Source: Hypoxylon rubiginosum
Taxonomy: Eukaryota; Ascomycota; Sordariomycetes; Xylariales; Hypoxylaceae
Direction: 5' to 3'
DNA: 64,000 nt
NCBI GenBank assembly: GCA_902806565.1
Contig: CADCXA010000037.1
Location: 744,001 to 808,000, forward strand
Shown here: one piece after another, positions 45,353-57,476 of the stretch
How the letters are laid out: each line of letters opens with the position of its first letter
How positions within the stretch are numbered: position 1 is the first letter of the stretch
Position numbers and translations under genes: made by a program
Notes under the pieces: generated by a model
Database searches by the model: none
What the model was told of the DNA's origin: nothing
What the model saw: only the letters and a program-made list of their open reading frames with translations

Positions 45353-46723
45353 CTACGCACCAAGCACCTCAATAAGTCGCTGCCGCTCCGCGCTCCCAAA
45401 CTCGATGCTGTCCAGGTAGCCGTCGACGCCGCCGTACTTGCCGTTCAGATGAGCCTCGACCTTCGCCACGAAATCCCCAGGGCAGTCTCCCCAGTCGGGC
45501 GTGAGGCCGAGCTCCCTAATCTCCGCGAGCCTCCCTTCCTTCTCGGCCTCGAGGCCCTCCCGCGAGAGCAGGTAGTCGTGCTGGATGGCGGGGGTCCGCA
45601 CGCCGAGCACCATGAGCGCGAGGGCGACGACCAGGCCCGTGCGGTCCTTGCCCTGGGTGCAGTGGACCAGGACGGGCAGTGACGAGGGCTCGATGAACGT
45701 GCGGAGAGCCTAGTATGAGTGTGAGGGGATATTGTAAGCTTAAGTAACACGTCCTCTCGAAGTACGGGGTAGAGAGCGTGGGGTTTTATAGATGATGAAA
45801 GTCGCAAGAAAGAAAGAAAGAAAAACTCACCTCGGCGACTTCTGGACCGGACTCGTCCATCGTGATCAGACCCAGGCCGATGAGTCCGCGCGGGAGCATG
45901 ACTTCGCGGCCTAGGATGCTTACGGCCTGCATGCGGTAGCCGATGACGAAGAGGAAGATCAACTTGCTACACAACAGAAAGACGACTCGTCGTCAGCCAT
46001 AGGTAAATGCGAGGAGCTTTTTTAAGATCAATTAAAAAAAAAACGCACAAGTAGTTCCACCACGAGAGCTGGCTCAGCAGAAACCTCTCGAACCGACGAC
46101 CCGTTACCCTGACCTCGCGGTACCGCAGGCCGGGGATCTGGACGGGCTCCGCGAGCGCCGCGTTGGACTGCAGCAGGGCCGGGACGAGGAGGTCGGCCTG
46201 CCGCTTCTGCGCTTGCTTCAGGTGCTCCGTCCTATGCGGTACAGTTAGTTAAGTTTCGCGGAACGCTCGTCGACCTTTGTTTTGTCTGGCTGTCTGGCTG
46301 TCTGGCTGTCTGGCTGTTAAGCACCGGCATGGCGTGCATATCCGGCGGTGCTAGCCACACAGCTAGGAGGTAGGTACGGGCCTGACCTACTTGGACCGCA
46401 GGTCCATGACCGTCTTCACGCCGAGCTCGTCGCGGAGCTTCCTCCGGTCTGCCGGGGATGCGTCATCTAAGATGGAGTGTTAACCTAAGGTAGGTAACAC
46501 GGGAGTAGGATATGATTATTGGTATTCTTTACCTGGTCTTGCGGATCGGTATAATACACCTTCCCGGACTAATCTGTGTCGAGTTTGGTAAGTATTTAGC
46601 TGAGACTCGTGTATATGGTGACGTGAAATTAGATCGGTGGCCTGCTTACTTTCGGCCCATATAATCGTTGATAGTCTTTCCGACGTCTCGGAAATTGAGG
46701 ATGTTGTCGAAGGTAAGCGACAT
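45353..46723 (-). CDS. Tyrosine-phosphatase family protein (PF13350-type, CX5R)
   Basis: Probable protein- or phosphoinositide-phosphatase; substrate unknown. Six exons: 46650-46723, 46533-46573, 46391-46466, 46049-46231, 45831-45966 and 45353-45709 (288 residues). All junctions keep frame; introns are 66-159 nt. The N-terminus MSLTFDNILNFRDVGK, then LVREGVLYRSARPD and VMDLRS, matches the fungal and bacterial tyrosine-phosphatase group with the NFRD opening. The P-loop is HCTQGKDRTG, catalytic Cys187 and Arg193. Between them lies a hydrophobic segment (about 125-160; LIFLFVIGYRMQAV) that may dip into or contact a membrane. It is the most intron-dense gene per length in the window; intron 3 carries a minisatellite. 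Confidence 0.9.
46283..46317. repeat. TGTCTGGC minisatellite in a phosphatase intron, about 4.4 copies
   Basis: Four perfect 8-bp units plus TGT inside intron 46232-46390, similar in sequence to the CCTGTCTG array at 26406. Confidence 0.9.
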
Positions 46724-47052
46724 TTTGGTGATACCGTAGGCCAACTGATGAGGTGTAAGTCTACTTGGGAGTCACCGAATTAGATGGTAGATCAACACGA
46801 GTTGGCTTGCATTAAAATGTGCCTTATCGGCCCAGATTAAATTTAGTAGGTACGGAATCCTCCGCTCGTGATCTACAGAAACTCCCAGCCCTTTATTTCG
46901 CTGACCTCCCGACTTGGAAACATTCTCTTCCTTGACAAGACGTCTGTTACTTTAGCTCATCATATTGGTTGCAGTTGTTAGCAGCAATTTGAGGGATCTC
47001 GTACGAGCTTTGGTGCCTCTATGATCTGATACAACAAGACTAGCTAACTCCG
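46724..47052. promoter_or_regulatory. Upstream region of the phosphatase gene
   Basis: About 330 bp between two minus-strand genes, so it holds the phosphatase promoter and the F-box gene 3' flank. Includes one GTAGGTAC word near 46848. Confidence 0.4.
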
Positions 47053-48306
47053 TCAATCTTCTTCGATATAATCTTCCTCTTTATATCGACACCGATTCTC
47101 CCTGTGCAGGAAGAAGCTGAGGCCAACATCGACCTTTATGGCCAACTGCAATAAGTGCCATAACAAGTATGTTAGCCGCACGCCGGGGCCTAGATACCTG
47201 CTCACTTCAATTGCCACGGGCAGTTCTTCGAGTTCTTCATCGTCAGTCTCCCTGAGCGGGTCTAGCGACACGACTCTTATCCTTCGAAGCAACGGCATAG
47301 ACACTCTCTTAACATTGCCTTCGTTCCGGGTCGACCCCATATGATGCAAGAGAAAAGCGAGCCCGAGCAACCCATGGCTTTCTAGGGAGGATAAAGATAC
47401 CGGATTGCCATGATAGACCTCAAGTTCCTCTAAGCTCTTCGGTAGGCGACTCTCCACAGATAACAAGCCGAGAAACGCCTCGTCGACGAATAAGCATCTT
47501 AGTTTCTTGAAGTTGTGAATATCAAGCACTTCAAAAGCCAGTTCATCTGAAAGATAACAATTCCGCTGTGTCGTAAAGATGAATTTCTCTAGTGAATCCG
47601 CCTGGCTCGACATGGCTTGCACTAAATTATTGCAGGTGACGTCGAGAGGTTCGGGAGATTGGCGTGCTGGCCCTGCTACCCAGTCCTTGTCGGTTCTAGT
47701 CCAGTCATCATACCAGAGTTCCTTCAGAGTCTTAGGCCAGCTAAAGACTTCAGCAAGGAGCTCCGCGGAGACTTCGCATCCTGTCAGATTCAGGACTTGA
47801 ACTGGCGACGAGCGTACGTGTTGGTGCGAAAGAGGATCCCAAGAGTTCAGCATGTGAAAGTTGCGTATACACAGCGTGTGGATGTTTGGGAGCCAAAAGA
47901 GGCACCGGGCATCTATCGAACCGAGGCCGGGAGCTGTGGCTTTTACGTCAACAAATCGTACGCGGGAAAACAAATGTCCACGTGTCTCGAGAACGGAGAG
48001 GAGCTTTCTTGAGCGTTCACCATCGTTGTAAAGAGGGACATAGTGATGTAATTTCTTGATGGCAATGTCGCAGAGTCGGTGACAAGTTAATGCCACTGAT
48101 AAGAGACTCCTGGCCAATTCGAGGGCAACCCTGCTTCTTTGCTCTAGGTCCAATACGCCTCGGAAAAAAGGGCTGCCGCGAATAGTATCAGGCGGGCTGG
48201 GCTGTAAGAACGAAAGTACCTCGTGGAGGAGCTCATTCGGAAGATCGAGCAGGTGATACATGGCGACGGCGTCGTGTATATCTAGGTACTGATGGTTTGA
48301 TGGCAT
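47053..48306 (-). CDS. F-box protein with leucine-rich-repeat-like region
   Basis: Probable SCF ubiquitin-ligase substrate receptor; target unknown. Single exon. I start at the ATG at 48306 (MPSNHQYLDIH, 417 residues); the open frame extends upstream only from a TTG. The F-box opens at YHLLDLPNELLHEVLSFLQP, with a CHRLCDIAIKKLHHYV continuation. Irregular leucine-rich segments follow (FWLPNIHTLCIRNFHML, VQVLNLTGCEVS, LKELWYDD, LEELEVYHGNP). The C-terminus is acidic (KEEDYIEED). F-box/LRR proteins of this sort form large variable families in fungi, so no orthologue is proposed. Confidence 0.8.
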   Translation of the reverse strand: MPSNHQYLDIHDAVAMYHLLDLPNELLHEVLSFLQPSPPDTIRGSPFFRGVLDLEQRSRVALELARSLLSVALTCHRLCDIAIKKLHHYVPLYNDGERSRKLLSVLETRGHLFSRVRFVDVKATAPGLGSIDARCLFWLPNIHTLCIRNFHMLNSWDPLSHQHVRSSPVQVLNLTGCEVSAELLAEVFSWPKTLKELWYDDWTRTDKDWVAGPARQSPEPLDVTCNNLVQAMSSQADSLEKFIFTTQRNCYLSDELAFEVLDIHNFKKLRCLFVDEAFLGLLSVESRLPKSLEELEVYHGNPVSLSSLESHGLLGLAFLLHHMGSTRNEGNVKRVSMPLLRRIRVVSLDPLRETDDEELEELPVAIEVSRYLGPGVRLTYLLWHLLQLAIKVDVGLSFFLHRENRCRYKEEDYIEED

Positions 48307-48624
48307 ATAATTAACGCCACTAGAATTGTTTTGCAACAAGCATTGTGAGAGAAGGCAGATAAAAAAGGGATTGTGAGAGAAAGCAGATAAAAACGGCAGA
48401 AAGAAAGTAAAATTCGAAGAGCTAATATGGTTTTTGTGGTGAAATTTTCAAGAAGAGGAAAGAACAAACAGCAATAGCATGGGATTTACCCTCCCACCCC
48501 TTATTCTATGACCGTAGTGACCTAACTCGAATAAGAAGAACACAGTGGAAGAAACTATCGTCTGCGCACACTAAAATTTTTATTTATTTCAAACTATCTA
48601 TGTAGATATTTGAGGTTTTCTGAT
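48307..48624. promoter_or_regulatory. Short upstream region of the F-box gene
   Basis: 318 bp, AT-rich, with a repeated GTGAGAGAAGCAGATAAAA-like segment near 48341-48390 (two imperfect copies). It also holds the 3' flank of the oxygenase gene. Confidence 0.45.
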
Positions 48625-51600
48625 TTACTTCTTCAGAAGCCTGTCCTTGGCCTGCTCCCTAGCCTGCTGGATCCTGGAGTAGTATTGCTGCATCTCCATC
48701 TTCTTCGTTGGCTCCCTCTCGCCCTTGAAGATGCCCTTGCCATGTCCATCGAAGTGAACCTTCCATGCTATCGAACGAGTTAGTAAATCACGAGATAATT
48801 ACGTCGTAACGTCGTAATATAGTAGCGAGGAAGGCGGAGGGGGTAACTTACTACTGGCGTCGAAGGCAAGATAGGACCAGCTGTCGTTGAGGTATGCCTT
48901 CTCAGAGCCCACCTGGATGGTCTTCACCGTACCCATATCGCCAGGTGCCGGACGAAGCTGCTTAAGGTCGGCCACGAGCTTCACGAGCCCGGCCAGGAAG
49001 GCACGCGCTACGTCTTGGCCGATACACTCATGCTGCCCGTAGCTGTAAGAAGACACTGCATCGGTCTTGCGGTTTGGATTGAACTCCTTGGCATTGGGCA
49101 CGTCCTTTTCGCTACGCGCAGCCTCGGCCTTTGCTACGGTCAGTACCCTCTCATATTCAAGATGGGAGCCGATATTAGGGAAATGATATGACTTACGAGC
49201 ATCATAACTACTAGGTCACCCGGTGCAACCTTCTTGCCCTCGAGCTCAGCGGACGTAGTCGCTACACGCACGTTACGCTGAGAGCTTGTGATACGCTGAG
49301 CTTCGGCTACATAGGCGTGAAGTCCGGCTTCATCACCCCTCGCCGAGAGGGACTGCACTTCGGCCCAGATAGAAACGCTCTCGGGGCGGAGGAAGAACTC
49401 CATGATTTCGTAGAACTAGAGAGGTGTTAGCATGATATATTTTCAACAGCCGACCCTATCACAACTACATACCGAAGTGACTGGCACGCCGATACCGCCA
49501 AAGGCAGTGAGCCAAAGCGTATCAACAACTTTCTCGGGCGAGCCGCCCTGGGCAAGCAGTTGTTCAACAAGCTTTTGGCCACAGGATCGAAGAGAGTCTT
49601 TCTTAAGATGTTGTGTCCGGCCGAGCATCTTAGACGCGGTCGAAATTACACCCAATCCTAAGCCGCGACTGTTCTTAACTTCGTCCACAAGCTTGCGAGT
49701 CGAGTCGATCATGATCTTAGCGCTCTCCTGGGCACGGCGGCGCCGGTTCCAGGCTTGTGCCGGGTCGTTGTTGTTAACGCCCCAGATGCGGATGTTGAGG
49801 AGATGGCGGTAGAGCTCAGCAGCGCTCAAGGATCCGTCCGGGTTCTCGTCGGAGCGCATGTCGAAATAGAGGAGGTCAGCTAGCAGCCGCGCGTTCAACG
49901 GGATGGCGATGTCACGGATCAGATCGATCTGGTTCAAGCCCTTCTTGAGGGTGAACGTCTCTTTGTCGATCAGCTGCGTGCCGACGCGCTCGATGAACTC
50001 GTGGACGGCGTTGTGTAGGTTCGGAACCTTTCTCATCGCCTTCTGCATGTTTTCGCGGTCGGCAATGTTGGCAGGGCCGTCACCCGCCAGCATAAACCAG
50101 CCGAGATCTTTCTTGCCAGGGAAAAGGGAGTTGACTGCCGGCAGCCAGGGAACGACATATTGCTTGTGGTTGCCAAGAACCTGCTTGATGGACGCAGTCG
50201 TGAAGACAACAACTGACTTCCTCGGCGGCTTGGGATCTTCATCGGTGAACTGGGCGATGGTGCCAAGCTCTTTAGCGATAGCCAAGTTAGCTTTCTTCGT
50301 GTAGAAAGGTTGCATGACGGCTGCCGAGTTGTAAGGAAACCACCCTGGAAGAGCTCGCTGGATGAGCTTGTACATCATCGATCCGCCTAGCGTCTTGTAG
50401 TCTTGTTGGGCTTCGTTGTAACCCCAGCTGGTCAAGTTTGAGACGGTGTAGTCGAGAGTGTTGAATCTGTCTGACCGTACAAGCGTAACGGCATCTGAAA
50501 GCACAGCCCGTCCGACCGAATACGTTGGCAAGATACCGCAGCCTGTGTTACGGACTGGCTTGACATCCTCGATCATCAGACCCGGATAGAGCTCTACCAT
50601 ATCGGGATCCGTGTAAAGCTTCTCAAGGATATTGGCGATCTCCTGGTCTGAGTTGATGTCGGTGAACTTGTCGTGTCTTTTGAGACCGAAGAACTCGCGG
50701 AACTCGTTCAGCGACGCAACCTGCCAGCCACGACCTTGAATAATACCTAGGACCTCGACGATCTTAAGAGCTTTCGGGATCGTGCGAGCTCCAAAGATAC
50801 CGGCGGGGTCATCCATGGCCTCCTTGAGAGTGCGTACGAGGTCCTCATCCTTGAAGGTACCGTCCGCTTGACGCTTGAGCTTGTTGAATATGCGGACACT
50901 AGGGTCTTCGGGTATTGTCTGCTCCCAATCAAACAAGGCCTTGCCGAGCTCAGTCCAAGAGATATTCTCCAGGTCTTCTGCCTTGCGGCCTGGGAAGAGC
51001 TCGAGGAAGAAATCATTGATCCAGCGTTCGTCCTTCCTTGAAATACACGAGTGAAACCTGTACAGTAGGTTGAACTCGACGCTGACTTGATTACCGACGC
51101 CACGGGGCACACCCTCACCATCGAACTGCTTGTCGATCTCGACTCGCGGGTCTAGGGTCCAATCACTGTTCGAGTGGTGCGTGTTGGTGATGGCTCGTAG
51201 ATAGTCATGCAAACAGATGTTGATGTATAGCCCACCGGTGATCAGACGAGCCACATTGAACAGGTCATGATCTTGTTTGGCGAGAGCCCGGGCCTTTTTC
51301 TCTTCGTCATCGCCCGTGTATGACAATGTGAAGCGGCCGCCCTCGTTAATCTTCAGCAAGATGTCGGCTGCGTAGTTATGGAAGCGACTGTACATGACTA
51401 GCATGACGTTAACGCCTGCAGGTTGTCCCAGCAGACGCTTCTCACTGAAGGTATCAGGCTTCAGCTTGCCGAGTTTCATAGTACGGATTTTCAGTTGGTC
51501 TTGGAGTGACGACCCGTATAGGGGTGCCAGGTCGAGGTACGACGAGGTGTCGGACTTGCTCACGTCCCCCCGGTTTGTACGGAAGATGTCATGAATGATA

Positions 51601-52356
51601 ATGGACGCGTGGTAGAAGAACATGGCCGAGATGCCGGCTGGGTTCTCCTTGAAATGGTCGTCATCGCGGGCCATGAGAAGGTCAAAAAGCAGACCCGGGT
51701 CGGGCTTGACGCCGTGAAGACGCTTCGTGGTTTTGACCGTTTTGGCATAGCATGAACCCGCTCGACCCAAGTCGGGTTCGAGGGGGTTGTTGAAGCTCCC
51801 ATCGGGTGTACGATATTGGTGAAGGCTGTCTGGTGCTTGGGGGACAGACTCGCGCAGAGTCACATTGGTGTCTGGGACCGTGAACTCGATCGTATCATTT
51901 TTTGGTTTAGGTTGAGGCGGGCTGGCCGACTGCTTGGAGTTGACAACATCGTACGTGACGTCGCCACCAACGTAGGATAACGGCGGATGCTGGAGGTTAT
52001 CCCAAAGAGTGTCGATGAGTGTGTTGGTAAGTTGAGTTCTGGTCTTTGAGGTGGAAGGGAGAGAGGTAAGAATGCCAATCAAGAGCTCGGTGTTTCTATT
52101 ACTCGTTAGGACTACTGATGTCATGAACTGTCTCTTCTGCTTCTACTTACCCCTTCTTGTCGTCAAGTGGTTGCCCCTTATTCAATAGTTCCTTGATGAG
52201 GCCAGCAATCTGGGGAACAGACGCCACACTGCGAAGACCAGCATAGTCTTTCACTAGGTCTGTGGCAACCTTCGTAGGGTCGGAGAAGATGTTGGAATAA
52301 TCCTTTTCTACGTCTCCATACGCCTCACCGGCCTGGAATTTCTCGTCAGAAGGCAT
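48625..52356 (-). CDS. Ppo/LDS-type fatty-acid dioxygenase-cytochrome P450 fusion
   Basis: Bifunctional oxylipin enzyme of the psi-factor oxygenase/linoleate diol synthase family: a haem dioxygenase makes a fatty-acid hydroperoxide, which a P450 domain rearranges; in other fungi these tune sporulation. Exons are 52151-52356, 49473-52095, 49197-49415, 48852-49128 and 48625-48767 (1155 residues); the exon 3/4 acceptor is the least certain. Dioxygenase: distal-His region IIIHDIF, proximal-His region RFHNYAADIL, catalytic Tyr in LLYRFHSC (about 414). P450: EAQR (981-984), RNVRVA, and haem-thiolate YSYGQHECIG with Cys1051. The I-helix region reads WLTAFGGIGVPVTS (about 930-943), without the ANxxQ-like motif I associate with diol synthases, so the product could be a diol, an allene oxide or an epoxy alcohol. 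Confidence 0.93.
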
Positions 52357-54621
52357 GGTTGATCATATGATGTATAGTCTGGTCTGGGAGAAAGAAGGAA
52401 TCTGGAGTTCAAACGTAAAGCAGGCATACGAATTTATACTATGCTCGATGCCGTCTATCTAACACTGCTGCTCATACGGCATAGAGACAACTGACGTCTA
52501 TACCTAGCCCATCAACCTGTCTGATAGACAAGGAACATACCTCCCTCCCTCCCTCTCATGCTCTCCGCTTCTCGACCCTCGACCTACGGTGTGAATCACG
52601 TAGGTGATCTCCGTCATACGGATATACAGACGTAAGTGCAATGCAGCATCTTCGCTTCGCATCAGCTCACATCGCCCAAGACACAGCCACCGGCAACTTC
52701 AGGAAGCTGAAGCTGCACAATGCTGCATCGAACGGATCGAGGATATCCAACGACAGCCAATGGCAAGTAATTGATCCGTCGTGATAGGCTACACGAGCTC
52801 GGCGCATCGAGGTCGGCGTTCAAACATACCTACAGCGGCAAGGCGGGGATCTTAAACAGAGGGCATCCAGGCCGTTAAAACAACAAGATGTGTAGTCTGG
52901 ATCGTCACCTCGAGCTGATGCAGGCGACTCGTCCTGCTCGTCTTGGCTGCCCGAAACGGGGTCATCATAATGGCTATCATTGGCAGAGGGGCGCGTTTAC
53001 CCCCAGACAATAGTTCGAAGTGGCTGAGTGGCTGGCCGGGTCTGGCCGCGATCCCCACAGTCGTAACGTCTCACCGCATCCGATTAATGTAAGTCTATAC
53101 TATGTTTATTCAAAAGGGCAAAAAGTGGCTTCTCCCGACGCAGCTGAGACACAAACACGGGATCACCATGCCGGCTCCCGCATTGGCTTTTAATTAAAAA
53201 AAGGAAGTAAGCAACGATCTCAGAGACTGGATAGGTTCCCTTTGATCCAGGTCGATGTTAGGAATGCTGTCCTCGTACGAAGACCGTATCCTACATTACC
53301 CATCACCGTACACCCCCTTTTTTTCATGATAAGAGAATGAGGGGAAGAGTCACGGAAACGATCGATGCCACAATTATCGACAAAGCAGCAACACGACAGA
53401 TGCAGCGCAGTCTGGCAAGACAGTTACGGCACGGCAACTCCCACTAAAACACATATCCGTGCCGCCAACGTCCAGTCGAGACCTAATTACTATGGGAACT
53501 GAGGCTTGCATTTTACGCCTCGTTGCATGGTTAGTATATTGACTGACGTGGACATGAGCAGATAGGAAGCGTGTGGTTTTGTAGTTTGTTCTAATTGGTA
53601 GAATGCCCTTTTAGTTTAGCATTTCCTTTTTGTGATTCTCGATCTCGACGATGACTTTTAATCAAGAGTCTTTGTTTCTCGTCTGTTTCTCGTAATGTGG
53701 GCAGTTTGTTACACAGGGATGATGAAGAATTAGCTAAGGGAGTATGGGAATGTAGAAGAAAGCTATGTATTTGCCAGGACTTTCTACAGATACCCATCCA
53801 GCTATTCAGGGGAACCTAGTAATAGCTGAAATAGGAGAAGCCGGGGTATATGGGGATAGATCGAAGCTATTTGGAATTTTGAAAGTGAATCAGAAACGAC
53901 ATGGCGTATACCTAGGTACTTGGTATGACAAGAGAGTTACCCTGCAGCCGGGGACGGCACACAGTTTCCGAAGACTATGCATTGATTAGTGCGGCGCCAC
54001 ACGATGACTCCTCCGTCGAACAATGTACTCAGACCCGATACACGAGTACCGACGCTGTGTGATGTCTAAACAAGATAACGATATTAAAGACGTTTTCAGT
54101 GGCTAGAACGTCATGTCTCGATAAACCGGTGAAGGCTGGCTTTGACAGGTTGTGCTACTGGCATTGTAGATCCTTCGCGGCTGTTACCGTTACAAAGGGT
54201 AAGCCGTACATTGTGTGGCTGCCTGAATGCCCAGGCCGGGAAAAGCATCAGCTCAGAATGATATGGCGTCTGTATGCCGCTCCGCTGTGCCTGTGTGCTC
54301 TTCATGGTATGAGCCGGTGTGCGCCCTTTGTGGTCGCCGATCCTGATTCAGCCATGATTGACGCCCTGGCTCGTGTTAGCAGAATCAATCAAGGGTGCGA
54401 TTTCAATAGAACCACCAGGAGATGCCCGGAGAATATGCCTTGTTCCAATTTGACTGATAGATAAGAATAAAAAGAAAGGAGAGCAGCATCCGATAACGTG
54501 CAGAACGGGCTGATAAATGGTGCTTCCGGTTCCTCAAGAGGTTCTATTCTTCACCTGACCACGCTGACTCGTTGACTCGAGATATCCACCAGAGTACATA
54601 CTATTCTTCACTGTCGTCGTC
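52357..54621. promoter_or_regulatory. Long upstream region, oxygenase / DUF2235
   Basis: 2.26 kb between divergent starts. The short frames at 53765-53989 and 54099-54464 lack support. A TCCC run lies near 52541 and a CCTAGGTACTTGG word near 53911. A long promoter would suit a developmentally regulated ppo gene, but no site was assigned. Confidence 0.45.
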
Positions 54622-56572
54622 ATGCCAGGCCTAGAGAGTAGCGTAGCTACTACGATGAACGGCGTAAACCCAGCCGAAGAGCCCAAGAAGCTCGTCCTCT
54701 GCTTCGATGGCACTGGCAACTCGTTCACCGGATCCAATGCCGATACCAACGTAGTCAAGCTGTTAAACAAGCTTGATCGTAACGACCCTCACCAATTCCA
54801 TTATTACCAGAGTAAGCTGAAGCTGCCCCCTTTCGCTGAACTTCCGTTGCTCACATTTTCATTAGCCGGCATTGGTACGTATGATATCAACGAGAAATCC
54901 GTAAACAAAACATGGGTTGGCGAAATGCGGAGCTCTCTTTCGCAGACCATCGACCAAGGCATCGGTACGACATTCGACGCCCATGTCATGGCCGGGTACC
55001 GATTTCTTATGCGATACTATGATCCTGTGAGTATACCCTCTAATACGACAAGAGGAGTAGACAGTAGTATCGCTGACTTTAAGAACTTCATAGGGCGACA
55101 AGATCTACATGTTCGGATTCAGCCGTGGTGCCTTCACGGCCAAGTTCCTAGCACGTATGGTCCACACCGTCGGACTGCTCTGCAAGGGAAACGAAGAAAT
55201 GGTGCCCTTCGCCTACCGCCTTTACCAACGATATCTGGCAGGCGAGGTCGAAGACGCGAACCCCAAACGCGCCAAGAAAACGTCCAACAAGGATAACAAA
55301 GGAGGACCTGAGAGCGAGCCATTGCTAGATGACCATCATGGTGAATCGCCAGAGGCACACCACACGCACAAATTCCAGCGAGCTCACAACGAAATCACTG
55401 CCTTCAGCAATACCTTCTGCCGTAAGGAATCGGCCTATCATTGTGGCGTGCTCGAGGAGCAAAACATCAAGGTCTACTTCCTCGGGATATGGGATTGCGT
55501 GAACTCGGTTGCTGTCTTGGAACAAAAAACGCCTATGCCGGTTCCGGTAAAAGGCACGGCTCACTTCGTCCGACACGCTGTGGCTGTCGACGAGCGCCGT
55601 GTCAAGTTCAAGGCTGCACTCCTAGCCCAAGACATCCGTGCTTCAGACCGTATGTAGTATTTCAGTACTATCTTCATCCCTTATCAGCATGTTTAGGGAG
55701 CTAGGCCATCCTCGGTGAGCTCGCCTAGGAATTCTCGCTCCCTAGACATGTTTGATGCCTATAACCCTATTGCCGGAGGAGCAGTTACTGACTCTCTTTA
55801 CTATAGACAACCACGAAGACATCAAAGAGGTGTGGTTTCCTGGCTGTCACGGTGACGTTGGCGGCGGCTGGCCAGCCTCTGAAGACCACCCTCTCGACAA
55901 CAGCGAGCGTATGACCATATGGCAGCGCGTCAAAAACTTCTGGACAACCCGTAAGGCAAAGGAGGCCAGTCAGGATGCCGGCCGAGACCAATTCCAAATG
56001 AGCGACATCCCGTTAGCTTGGATGATTCGCGAGCTCGAGCTGGTGGGTCAGCAAGAGCCTTCGGCAGCCGTCAAGTGGTGCAACAGAATCAACGGCTTCA
56101 AGAGACGGTTCCATAAGAAGAAGGAGCAGGCTCTGAACGGATTCATGCACGACTCCCTCCGGTACGGTTACGGAACTGGCTTCTTCGGCGTGCTGTTCTG
56201 GAGATTTATGGGTAAGCCCAGCTTTCCAAGTAAAAACCTAGAGGTCCTGCCGATGCTAATTTCGAAACAGAATGGCTCCCTTTAATAACCCGATGGGAGC
56301 TCGAGGACAACGAGTGGCGCAATGTGCGCTTCCCGCTGAACAAGGGTGCCGCTCGAGACATCCCGCCTGACGCTGTCTTACACGAGTCACTGATCTGGCG
56401 TCTGCGCAACAACGCGTCTTACCATCCTCCGAATAACCACGGCGGCTTTCTACCACCTTGCCTTAAGATTCACGGTAACGCTGCCGACGTCGATCCTATT
56501 ATAGAGACCGAACAGCAGGCGGACCCTGATCATCAAACGTACACGCTGAAGAAGTCGATAACTGCAACGTGA
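54622..56572 (+). CDS. DUF2235 alpha/beta-hydrolase-like protein
   Basis: Member of the DUF2235 family (PF09994), whose bacterial relatives include Tle1-type phospholipase domains. Exons are 54622-54811, 54866-55026, 55094-55649, 55807-56211 and 56271-56572 (537 residues). Landmarks: [13 protein letters not shown] near the N-terminus, [15 protein letters not shown] segment, YQTGIGTYD across intron 1, nucleophile elbow GFSRG (125-129, Ser127), [11 protein letters not shown], and HGDVGGGW (His317, Asp319) as likely catalytic acid/base region. A charged, low-complexity insert (about 165-205) interrupts the fold. No signal peptide is seen, so a cytosolic lipase or esterase is inferred. The natural substrate in fungi is not known to me. 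Confidence 0.9.
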
Positions 56573-57476
56573 GCCGGGGGAATGAAGAGTGACAAAGTCA
56601 CAAATAGTAGTAGTATCGTCGTGTAATGCTAGGAGATAGATAGTTCACCCACTACACACCCTCACACCTAGTTAAAAAAGTCAACCACCAAATGTATGCT
56701 ACGACGGGATGAATTTCGGGGTGAAGCAATAGTTGCAAATTGGGGTTTGGATAGTAATATGTATTTTGTTATAATTATGCTACTGTGTACTTTTATATGC
56801 AGTTATATGCAGTTAAGTGATCGTGATCGGGGTGGCTGGGAGGATTTGGAGTGCGTATGTATGTACATAAACGTAAGTACAGTTTACATACAGTTTATAT
56901 ACATAACATATATGTACATGTTCTGTAGGACAATGACGTAACGGCGGTTCGCACTTTGGCACTATATTCCCAGGTCGCCAGTCGCGGGCAAATGATGATG
57001 AATCAAACAAACAATTCAAGACACAAGAGGATCAGGATTCGTTATAGCGGCCAAACTACTATGCCACAATATGTAAATTATTTATTCCTATTCCCCCCTT
57101 TGTATCGTCTATAACCCTTCCGTCTCCTACCTTCTACCTTCAAACTCACCTACCTGCCTATCTCATTTATATCCTGCAGGGTCCTTATACAATCGCCGCC
57201 GTATAAGTTACATCTAAAACCTATCATAACTACATCATTACTTTGAATACGAAATCGTCTCTTTATACCTTTACCATGCCTCCCTCACCTTGACAGCTTT
57301 TGACAGACCTCGAACATTTTTCATCTCACCTCTCGTTGCATTTGTCCCCAGCTTACTGCTGCGATCTTCTATGTCGATCTTTCCAAAGACACGGAACGCT
57401 GAACTCCCGTGTATATATACGTATATATATACGTATTTGGTAATAATTCAATACACATCCCTCTCAGCCACTCAAC
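56573..57476. promoter_or_regulatory. Upstream region of EIS1
   Basis: About 900 bp. An alternating GTATATATACGTATATATATACG tract, given here only by position (57410-57433), lies about 45-70 bp before the ATG. TATATA/ACATAC words are frequent near 56860-56915. No gene. Confidence 0.45.

Noticed and set aside
54099..54464. 121-residue Cys-containing frame before DUF2235, considered as a small secreted protein
   Set aside because: Starts with GTG, has no signal peptide, and shows no splice-extendable ATG exon.
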